Source: RGIG3009 sp045630765
GTDB lineage: Bacteria > Bacillota > Clostridia > Oscillospirales > Acutalibacteraceae
Length of the DNA stretch: 9,286 nucleotides
Direction of reading: 5' to 3'
Assembly (NCBI GenBank): GCA_045630765.1
Contig: JAZQTM010000041.1
Span: 1-9,286 of the forward strand
The notes beneath the pieces were generated by a model, which saw only the letters and a list, made by a program, of their open reading frames with translations, searched no databases and had not been told where the DNA came from. How positions within the stretch are numbered: position 1 is the stretch's first letter; every line of letters begins with the position of its first letter. Positions 1-5,122 of the stretch are shown one piece after another. The translations under genes were made by a program, and so were the position numbers.

Positions 1-191
1 CCGATGATAAACACCACGCAAACCGCAAAGAGAATCAAACATACACCGTTCACGACCCATTCGGGGACTTTCGATAAGTTGATCTTGTTCTTCCACGGGA
101 ACATACAGATCACACCGAGCGGGATATACAGCCACGCATACGCTTGACACGCGCAGGTAAAGAGCGTATACTGTTTTCGGATTTTATCATA
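1..191 (-). pseudogene. Fragment of a membrane protein gene, possibly MBOAT C-terminus, running off the left edge
   Basis: Reading leftward from 191 there is an open frame of 63 codons that continues past base 1. An in-frame TAA (192-194) lies just upstream, and no credible start with a ribosome binding site is seen. The frame is rich in C- or G-ending codons (ATC, GTG, CTC), like the real genes nearby. It encodes two hydrophobic stretches, YIPLGVICMF and VCLILFAVCVVFII, joined by a basic linker. That pattern resembles the last helices of bacterial MBOAT (membrane-bound O-acyltransferase) proteins, but this is recognition by eye from a short piece. The 5' part of such a gene would have to lie where the plus-strand transporter now sits, and its upstream end overlaps that gene's promoter. 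I therefore read it as a gene remnant rather than an intact gene. Continuation to the left would decide. Confidence 0.35.
144..172 (+). promoter_or_regulatory. Sigma-70/sigma-A promoter of the AspT-like transporter gene
   Basis: A perfect -35 box TTGACA (144-149) and a -10 box TATACT (167-172) are separated by exactly 17 bases. Transcription would start near 179, giving a leader of about 30 bases before the AAGGAG ribosome binding site (194-199) and the ATG at 209. Confidence 0.85.
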
Positions 192-208
192 TTAAGGAGC
201 AATGGAAC

Positions 209-1414
209 ATGCTTACGTTTACCGCATCGACAGGCGTTGCTTTTATGATGTTGTGCTTGTTTGCCGTTATTGCCGTAGGGTATCTTCTCGGCCGTATCAC
301 CATCAAAGGCATCAATCTGGGAACCGCCGGCGTTTTTATTGTAGCGCTGGTATTCGGTTGCCTGTTCTACAAAGATCTTGCCAACGCACTTACCGTCACG
401 GGACAAACCTTTGTCAGTGATGCGCTCAAGATCGTGGAAAATCTCGGTCTTATGTTCTTTGTCACCGCCGTCGGCTTTATTGCAGGTCCCGGCTTTGTGG
501 AAAACTTTAAAAAGAATTTCAAATCGTACATCCTGCTCGGACTCGTGATTATCGTCGCCGGCGGTCTGACGAGTGTCGGTTGCATTCTGATCGGCAGAAA
601 CTTTACCGACCTTGAAAACGGTGAACTCACCGCGATGATGACAGGTCTGTTATCGGGCGCGCTCACCTCTACCCCCGCCTTCTCCGCCGCCAAAGGCACC
701 GTCGCCCCCGAACTTGTCGACCACGTTTCGACCGGTTACGGCATTGCGTATCTTTTCGGTGTTGTCGGTGTGGTGTTGTTCGTGCAACTGATGCCCAAAC
801 TGCTGCGCGTTGACGTGGAAGCGGAACGCAACAAGATCGCCGTTGCCGACGTCGGCAAGAAAAAGGTGTACGAGGGCAAGCTCATTGATATGGATGACTT
901 CGGCTTTATGCCGTTTGCACTGGCTGTGATGATCGGTATCGCGATCGGCAGTGTGAAGTTCGGTAACTTCTCGCTGACTACCACCGGCGGTTGCTTGTTG
1001 TCGGGTTTGGTATTCGGTCATTTCCTGCACATCGGACCCATCAACATTATGCCGAAATCCACAACGCTTAAATCTATGCGTGAACTCGGTCTGGTGTTCT
1101 TCCTGATGGGCGCCGGCATTTCGGGCGGTTCGCGTTTTATCGAGTTGTTCGAGCCGGTTTATTTCCTGTATGGTATCGCTATGACGATCGTCCCGATGAT
1201 CATCGGCTTCCTGATCGCCAAATACGTGCTGAAGCTTCCCCTGTTCAACAACCTCGGCTCTATCACCGGCGGTATGACGTCCACCCCCGCGTTGGGTACG
1301 CTGATCCACGTGACCGGCACCGAAGACGTTGCTTCGGCTTACGCCGCCACCTACCCCGTCGCACTGATATCGGTCGTGCTTGTCAGCCAATTCTTAATTA
1401 TTTTCTTTTCATAA
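209..1414 (+). CDS. AspT/YidE/YbjL-type transporter without RCK domains
   Basis: This is a 401-residue polytopic inner-membrane protein built from two homologous halves, as in the AspT/YidE/YbjL duplication family (aspartate:alanine exchanger type). The halves are visible as paired motifs: NLGLMFFVTAVGF (78-90) matches ELGLVFFLMGAGI (292-304), and GALTSTPAFSAA (150-161) matches GGMTSTPALGTL (354-365). The TSTPA motif is a hallmark of the family. A polar, charged loop (about 200-230) links the halves where family members such as YidE often carry two RCK_C/TrkA-C domains; those are absent here, so the protein is a compact form. The start is set by AAGGAG (194-199), nine bases before the ATG. 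It has its own strong promoter and terminator, so it is probably a single-gene unit. The substrate cannot be read from the sequence; amino or dicarboxylic acids are the family precedent. Confidence 0.9.
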   Translation: MLTFTASTGVAFMMLCLFAVIAVGYLLGRITIKGINLGTAGVFIVALVFGCLFYKDLANALTVTGQTFVSDALKIVENLGLMFFVTAVGFIAGPGFVENFKKNFKSYILLGLVIIVAGGLTSVGCILIGRNFTDLENGELTAMMTGLLSGALTSTPAFSAAKGTVAPELVDHVSTGYGIAYLFGVVGVVLFVQLMPKLLRVDVEAERNKIAVADVGKKKVYEGKLIDMDDFGFMPFALAVMIGIAIGSVKFGNFSLTTTGGCLLSGLVFGHFLHIGPINIMPKSTTLKSMRELGLVFFLMGAGISGGSRFIELFEPVYFLYGIAMTIVPMIIGFLIAKYVLKLPLFNNLGSITGGMTSTPALGTLIHVTGTEDVASAYAATYPVALISVVLVSQFLIIFFS

Positions 1415-1420
1415 AAAAGA

Positions 1421-1447
1421 GCGAGGTGAGTACCACCTCGCTTTTTT
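1421..1447 (+). terminator. Intrinsic terminator after the AspT-like gene
   Basis: An 8-bp perfect stem GCGAGGTG/CACCTCGC (1421-1428 with 1434-1441) with a 5-base loop is followed by six T (1442-1447). It begins six bases after the stop codon. A run of A just before the stem could give weak function on the other strand. Confidence 0.9.
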
Positions 1448-1464
1448 ATTCTCTTCGCATACTG

Positions 1465-1493
1465 TTGACTTTGTTGGTAGAGTGTGATACACT
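1465..1493 (+). promoter_or_regulatory. Promoter of the DMT transporter gene, with extended -10
   Basis: TTGACT (1465-1470) and TACACT (1488-1493) are 17 bases apart. TGA directly before the -10 gives a TGn extended -10. Transcription would start near 1500, and AGGAGG (1520-1525) lies eight bases before the ATG at 1534. Confidence 0.8.
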
Positions 1494-1533
1494 GCCAAAC
1501 GCACACGACTTTACGTAAGAGGAGGAACGCATT

Positions 1534-2391
1534 ATGGTGTTAGTGCTGATTGCTACGGTACTGTTAGCCTTTGATTTTGCGCTTCAGAAAACCTATCAAC
1601 GCACAGAGGGCGCCACGCTGGCATCCGGACTGAAATTCAATGCTGTAAGCGGCGTATTGAAAGCGATCATTTTCTTTGCGCTATCGGGTTTTTCCCTTGA
1701 GTTTTCGGTTTTCTCAATACTGCTTGCTCTGCTGATGGCAATAGTCAACGTCGCCTACGTGCTGATCGGTTTTCAGGTCCTAAAACGCTCCGGTATGGCG
1801 ATCTATTCCATTTTTCTTATGTGCGGCGGTATGCTGCTCCCGTATTTTTACGGCGTTCTGTTTTTGAATGAAACCATCAACGTGTTTCGCGTCGTCGGTG
1901 TGCTCATCATTCTCGTTGCCATTCTTCTGTCCAACAAAACCAAGCAAGGGATCGACACAACGGTAATTCTGTGTTGCCTCGCCGTCTTTCTCCTAAATGG
2001 TTGCGTGAGCATCATCTCCAAAGCACACCAGATAAACGAAGCGTTCTCCCCCGTAAGCAGCGCTTCTTTCGTTATGTATGCGGGATTGTTCAAAGCACTC
2101 GTCAGTTTGGCGGTGCTGCCGTTTGCCAAATCTCAAAAACAAGCCCCGTTCTTTTCGAAAAAAACGACACTCCTTGTCATCGGCGCGTCGGCACTCATCG
2201 GCGGTGTGTCGTATTTGTTCCAACTCATCGGCGCCAAGGAGCTGCCTGCCACCGTACTCTATCCCCTCGTTACGGGCGGCAGCATTATTTTCTCCACCTT
2301 ATCAGGCATTGTATTTTTCAAAGAAAAAGTTTCGGTATACCAAATCATCAGCATCGTGCTGTGTTTTGCGGGAACGTTCTTATTCCTATAA
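1534..2391 (+). CDS. DMT superfamily (EamA-type) membrane transporter
   Basis: This 285-residue protein is almost entirely hydrophobic and has the layout of a 10-helix drug/metabolite transporter made of two EamA repeats. The first repeat ends with the typical GGMLLPYFYGVLFLNE (98-113) and a long helix to about 133. The second ends with LPATVLYPLVTGGS (237-250) and FFKEKVSVYQ (261-270) followed by a final helix. These paired glycine/proline and Glu-containing segments are the family signature. A short charged loop around 199-212 separates late helices. The start follows AGGAGG by eight bases. It is transcribed alone between two terminators. DMT proteins export or import amino acids, purines, drugs or choline (LicB of pneumococcus is a DMT protein), but this one sits apart from the lic-like operon on the opposite strand, so I do not assign choline transport to it. 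Confidence 0.85.
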   Translation: MVLVLIATVLLAFDFALQKTYQRTEGATLASGLKFNAVSGVLKAIIFFALSGFSLEFSVFSILLALLMAIVNVAYVLIGFQVLKRSGMAIYSIFLMCGGMLLPYFYGVLFLNETINVFRVVGVLIILVAILLSNKTKQGIDTTVILCCLAVFLLNGCVSIISKAHQINEAFSPVSSASFVMYAGLFKALVSLAVLPFAKSQKQAPFFSKKTTLLVIGASALIGGVSYLFQLIGAKELPATVLYPLVTGGSIIFSTLSGIVFFKEKVSVYQIISIVLCFAGTFLFL

Positions 2392-2396
2392 CACAT

Positions 2397-2433
2397 AAAA
2401 AGAGCGGAGTGGTTAGCCACTCCGCTCTTTTTT
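2397..2433. terminator. Bidirectional terminator between converging units
   Basis: A perfect 12-bp stem (AGAGCGGAGTGG 2401-2412 with CCACTCCGCTCT 2417-2428) and a TTAG loop are flanked by A4 on the left and a T tract (2428-2433) on the right, so it works in both directions. It starts six bases after the DMT stop and overlaps the TAA (2434-2432) of the converging kinase gene. Confidence 0.92.
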
Positions 2434-3502
2434 ATTCATCTATGGTAATGGAAAGGTCGCACCGCTCTTTTACCTGCATCTCGTTAAAATACACCCGTTC
2501 GAGCGGGATCCATTCCTCAAAAAAGCGCTTTGCCATCGGCGGTGTGTTGCGTTTTTCAATGCGCGCTTTCTGAAACGCGGGCGCAACGTCCAAAAACACC
2601 GACAGATCGTAATACCCCGCGAGTTCCGGGTGCATCGAATACGCGCCTTCAATAACGGTCAACCGTTTGGGTTCAACCGTAATCGGTGGGCAAACCGTGA
2701 GGGTGGAACAATCAAATCGGCGGTACAAGATCGGCTCTTTTTTTGAAAGCGGTACCAACACCTCATCCAAAAAGCGCTCTCGGTCCACGTTTCCGCCAAT
2801 CTCCCGATAGCGTTCGGGGGTGCGCTGCTCGGGACGTAAAAAGAAATCGTCCATATGGAATACCGTACAATCGTACAACGTTTCCAGCAGTTTGCTCAGC
2901 GTCGTTTTACCGCTTGCACTGCCGCCCTCAACCGCCAGCACGACGGGCTGTTCTTTAAGCCGTGTATCCAACTCCGCAAGCAACGGCAAAAACGGCAGAT
3001 AATCGCGAGATATAACGCGATAAGCGGGGCGGTATGCCCGCCGAAACTCCTCCGAATGACGCACGGCGGCAAAGCCGCTTTGCCGCCACTCTTGTACGGC
3101 GGTTTCAAACGCACTCGTCGAAAACGGCAAGGCGCCCTCTTTCACCAGTTCGGCGGCAACGCACAACTTGTCTTCCAAGCGCGCCGCTCCGTCGACCTCC
3201 TGCTTGGCAGATGCCGCAAACAGCCCGCCAAACGTTTGAGCGTCCAACCCCTTATTCAAATACGAAAGCGGCACGCGCGCGTACGCCCCGTCAAGGAATT
3301 CGATCTCGGTCGGTGCGCCACAGTCGTTCTCGGCGTGTTCCGCACGTATATACGCTACCGCAGATGCGGCATCCGTTACCAAATGCTCACACCCAAACGC
3401 ACTTTGATGCAGAAATTTCAGTACGTCCCTAATCTGTAATTCAGGGTATTGTTGATACTGCTGTATCAGTAAACGGCGAGTTCTCTCACACGGTTTTGTC
3501 AT
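2432..3502 (-). CDS. Uridine kinase/phosphoribulokinase-type P-loop kinase with an extra N-terminal domain
   Basis: The protein has 356 residues in two parts. Residues about 185-356 are a P-loop kinase of the uridine kinase/PRK/PanK fold: Walker A GGSASGKT (193-200), then HMDDFF (216-221) with the acidic pair that usually contacts the nucleoside or acceptor and Mg, then VIEGAYSMHPEL (283-294), a typical Walker B-region motif, and a basic KARIEKR stretch (312-318) in the expected lid position. Residues 1-175 form a separate helical domain with a conserved-looking FLHQSAFGCEHLV (30-42); I recognise it as recurring with such kinases in Clostridia but know no function. The start at 3502 lies six bases after the transporter stop, with AAAGGA about ten bases upstream. 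Cotranscription with an ECF transporter suggests it phosphorylates the imported compound. Uridine itself is only one option; nicotinamide riboside, pantothenate and glycerate kinases share the fold. Confidence 0.85.
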   Translation of the reverse strand: MTKPCERTRRLLIQQYQQYPELQIRDVLKFLHQSAFGCEHLVTDAASAVAYIRAEHAENDCGAPTEIEFLDGAYARVPLSYLNKGLDAQTFGGLFAASAKQEVDGAARLEDKLCVAAELVKEGALPFSTSAFETAVQEWRQSGFAAVRHSEEFRRAYRPAYRVISRDYLPFLPLLAELDTRLKEQPVVLAVEGGSASGKTTLSKLLETLYDCTVFHMDDFFLRPEQRTPERYREIGGNVDRERFLDEVLVPLSKKEPILYRRFDCSTLTVCPPITVEPKRLTVIEGAYSMHPELAGYYDLSVFLDVAPAFQKARIEKRNTPPMAKRFFEEWIPLERVYFNEMQVKERCDLSITIDE

Positions 3503-3508
3503 ACCATA

Positions 3509-4048
3509 TTAGTCCTTTAACTTCGTTATCTTCGGGTTATCCAGGAGCATCACAAGAATCGGGATGAGCACCAACTGCACGATAATGCCGGGAATGGCAT
3601 TGGTAAACGCACCCGCAACGAAAGCGGCAAGCGTAAACGCACCGCCACTGATGCCCATACACACCATCATCGCGGCACCCCATACCAATCTGCCGACCAC
3701 CATCGCGACGATCAACGATACGTAGATCGAAATCTTTTTACGGGGAAGCAGCTTGTGCATCAACCCCGCTACCGCACCGTACGCGGCAAGTTCAAACGCC
3801 ATACAAACGGCAGTCGGGAACAGCGGCGGCATACCAAGCGTCAGCGAGCGGAACAGCGGAGCGATCACACCCACCGCCAAGCCCCACGGCCAACCGCAAA
3901 TGAAACCGCAAAGCAACACGGGAATATGTAACGGGCATAACATTGCCCCGATCTCGGGGATCTGTCCCGTCAAAAACGGCATCACGTAAGCGAGCGCCAA
4001 GAACAGCGCCGCCAGGATCATTTTGAGCAATTTCGTTTGTACTTTCAT
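3509..4048 (-). CDS. ECF-type vitamin transporter S component, substrate unknown
   Basis: This 179-residue protein with about six membrane helices fits the length and layout of ECF transporter substrate-binding (S) subunits. The first helix carries the small-residue AxxxA pattern (A14/A18 in AALFLALAYV) used to dock on the EcfT subunit. PEIGAMLCPLHIPVLLCGF (31-49) and GMPPLFPTAVCMAFELAAYG (72-91) are typical of uncharacterised S components in Clostridia. The ATPase and T subunits are not in this window, so it probably shares an energising module encoded elsewhere. I chose the ATG at 4048 because AAGGAGG (4062-4056) precedes it by seven bases; the frame stays open farther upstream, but that part runs through a terminator hairpin and is not coding. 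Expression is likely set by the leader upstream. The kinase gene follows after six bases. Confidence 0.85.
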   Translation of the reverse strand: MKVQTKLLKMILAALFLALAYVMPFLTGQIPEIGAMLCPLHIPVLLCGFICGWPWGLAVGVIAPLFRSLTLGMPPLFPTAVCMAFELAAYGAVAGLMHKLLPRKKISIYVSLIVAMVVGRLVWGAAMMVCMGISGGAFTLAAFVAGAFTNAIPGIIVQLVLIPILVMLLDNPKITKLKD

Positions 4049-4067
4049 AACGTTTCCTCCTTGGAAT

Positions 4068-4104
4068 AAAAAAAGTGTCACTATTTCTTCAGAAATAATG
4101 ACAC
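4068..4104 (-). terminator. Intrinsic terminator in the leader of the ECF S gene
   Basis: On the minus strand a 13-bp stem (GUGUCAUUAUUUC with GAAAUAGUGACAC, one G-U pair) closes a UGAA loop and runs straight into seven U (4074-4068). The U tract ends five bases before the AAGGAGG ribosome binding site of the gene it precedes. A terminator ahead of its own gene is the mark of attenuation control. Confidence 0.92.
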
Positions 4105-4191
4105 CTTCATAGTATCGTTTGGAAATAATCGTATTTCGCCTTGTGGTAAGGGGAACTTCTGCTCCCGCGCTGTCCTTCTGAACAGAACCAC
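4105..4191 (-). promoter_or_regulatory. Candidate riboswitch or attenuator sensing domain upstream of the ECF S gene
   Basis: The leader RNA shows two 6-bp hairpins with identical AGAA tetraloops: CUGUUC/GGACAG (4185-4170) and GGGAGC/GUUCCC (4166-4151), separated by CGC. They are enclosed by a possible 5-bp helix GUGGU/ACCAC (4191-4187 with 4147-4143), which would give a three-way junction. A further hairpin GAAAUA/UAUUUC (4137-4132 with 4127-4122) follows. The 8-mer AUUAUUUC occurs at 4129-4122 and again at 4099-4092 inside the rising arm of the terminator, so the GAAAUA strand could pair with either copy and act as a switch. The predicted start at about 4189 would clip the outer helix by two bases, so the helix or the start is uncertain. 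I could not match this to TPP, FMN, cobalamin, THF, preQ1, purine or T-box consensus elements. Confidence 0.6.
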
Positions 4192-4195
4192 CCTC

Positions 4196-4224
4196 AAGAT
4201 ACCATATCTGCCGACAATTGTCAA
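4196..4224 (-). promoter_or_regulatory. Internal promoter for the ECF S/kinase unit
   Basis: On the minus strand a perfect TTGACA (4224-4219) and TATCTT (4201-4196) are spaced by 17 bases. The TGA stop of the DUF3842 gene is embedded in the -35 box. The expected start is near 4189, just at the beginning of the structured leader. A 10-base palindrome GACAATTGTC (4213-4222) overlaps the -35. Confidence 0.75.
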
Positions 4225-4637
4225 GCGTTATCTGCCGTAATACGACGCAATTTGGCAAGCACGTCCTCGATCAGCGCCGTCGTGTTCATATCCGTAACAC
4301 CCGCGATCAAATTGTCACATTTGTTGACGGGGATCAAGATGCGAACCGCCTCGGCACGCCCCACGGCAGCCGCCATGGTCGGTGTGATCTCGCCGAGCAG
4401 AGAATCCGCGATCACAATACCGACAGGACCGATGATAACGTCCGCTTTACGGCACGCCACCACGACCGGATTTTCTCCCGTCGCCGCCTGGTTGGCGCCG
4501 GCTTTGAGCATCGTCGCCGTCGCCACCGCGTTCGTGCCGATGGCTGTGATATTCACCTTCGGGAATTGCGCCGTGATTTCTTTGACGAGTTGGGCGCCGA
4601 GCTGTCCGCCCTGCCCATCAATAATGGTTATGTTCAT
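4221..4637 (-). CDS. DUF3842 family protein
   Basis: This 138-residue soluble protein matches my memory of the DUF3842 family of Bacillota, which has no assigned function. It opens with a beta strand and a glycine-rich turn, MNITIIDGQGGQLG (1-14), like the phosphate-binding loop of a Rossmann-type fold. Next come TAIGTNAVATATMLKAGA (31-48), the conserved GENPVVVACRKADVIIGPVG (54-73), and ILIPVNKCDN (100-109). The regular alternation of strands and helices, with small and Gly-rich loops, suggests nucleotide or cofactor binding, but that is inference. I start it at 4637 because GAGGTG (4648-4643) precedes it. That site overlaps the TAG stop of the GtrA gene, so the two are probably translationally coupled. 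It is the last gene of the lic-like operon; no terminator follows it, so readthrough into the ECF leader is possible. Confidence 0.85.
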   Translation of the reverse strand: MNITIIDGQGGQLGAQLVKEITAQFPKVNITAIGTNAVATATMLKAGANQAATGENPVVVACRKADVIIGPVGIVIADSLLGEITPTMAAAVGRAEAVRILIPVNKCDNLIAGVTDMNTTALIEDVLAKLRRITADNA

Positions 4638-4647
4638 ACTAACACCT

Positions 4648-5103
4648 CTATTTGGTCGGCTTTCTGAAAACAAACAGTTTGCTGATAATATAATTCAGTA
4701 TCAAAATGATGATCTGCGCTACCATCTTCACTGCAAAACTATCCAGTTCCAGTTTTGTGATAAACACGAAAATAAGCAGTTCTTCCACCAGCAGGGTTGC
4801 TACTCTGCCGCCGTAAAACTTCACCATCTGGGCAAAAAATCCGCCCGCAGACGTCGTCTTGGCTTTGAATACCATCGTGCGGTTGGTTAAAAAAGCAACC
4901 AACACGGCAAGGATCCACGAAGTCAGATTGGCAATATGCTCGTTGACACCGAGGACGATGTTTAAGAGCGAAAACACGCCAACACTGACCACCGTTGTCA
5001 CCGCACCGAAAAACAGATACAACCATATCGACTTATGCTTTTTGTAAATCGGATAAAACACCCGCAGAACGGGCAACGACATAAGTTTATCAAAAATATC
5101 CAT
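4648..5103 (-). CDS. GtrA-like four-helix membrane protein
   Basis: The protein has 151 residues and four predicted helices (about 28-51, 58-77, 94-116, 125-145). It shows the internal two-fold pattern of the GtrA family, where helices 2 and 4 end in N-containing motifs followed by a basic patch: FLTNRTMVFK (71-80) and LNYIISKLFVFRK (136-148). GtrA proteins are linked to cell-surface polysaccharide synthesis and are thought to help move polyprenyl-phosphate sugars across the membrane. Here it lies in an operon for an activated choline-like head group, which fits a role in decorating a surface polymer. Two in-frame ATGs exist. I chose the inner one at 5103 because GAGGAG (5113-5108) spans the outer ATG and precedes the inner one by four bases. 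It begins 19 bases after the BCCT gene ends. Confidence 0.88.
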   Translation of the reverse strand: MDIFDKLMSLPVLRVFYPIYKKHKSIWLYLFFGAVTTVVSVGVFSLLNIVLGVNEHIANLTSWILAVLVAFLTNRTMVFKAKTTSAGGFFAQMVKFYGGRVATLLVEELLIFVFITKLELDSFAVKMVAQIIILILNYIISKLFVFRKPTK

Positions 5104-5122
5104 AGTGCTCCTCATCGGATAC

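Noticed and set aside
650..1390. Long 246-codon minus-strand frame opposite the AspT-like gene.
   Set aside because: Its composition is very rich in His, Arg, Asp and Gly with no hydrophobic core, which is typical of an antisense shadow; the plus strand has clear family motifs, promoter and ribosome binding site.
1534..2391. Calling the DMT transporter LicB, the choline permease.
   Set aside because: It lies on the other strand in a separate, terminated unit, and the lic-like operon already has a BCCT carrier. EamA proteins are too diverse to name by context at this distance.
2855..3439. Plus-strand frame of 194 codons opposite the kinase gene.
   Set aside because: Arg/Gln/Cys-rich with no recognisable motif; the minus strand carries a Walker A and other kinase motifs.
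4143..4194. Leader segment AGGGUGGU ... CGCGGGAGC looks like a T-box antiterminator (GGGUGGNACCGCG).
   Set aside because: The ACCGCG part is interrupted by a whole hairpin, there is no Stem I or specifier region upstream because the promoter lies directly next to it, and the downstream terminator does not share this strand as T-boxes require.
4049..4258. N-terminal extension of the ECF S protein (open frame up to 4258).
   Set aside because: It would translate the terminator hairpin, the U tract and the ribosome binding site. The ATG at 4048 has a perfect AAGGAGG at good spacing.
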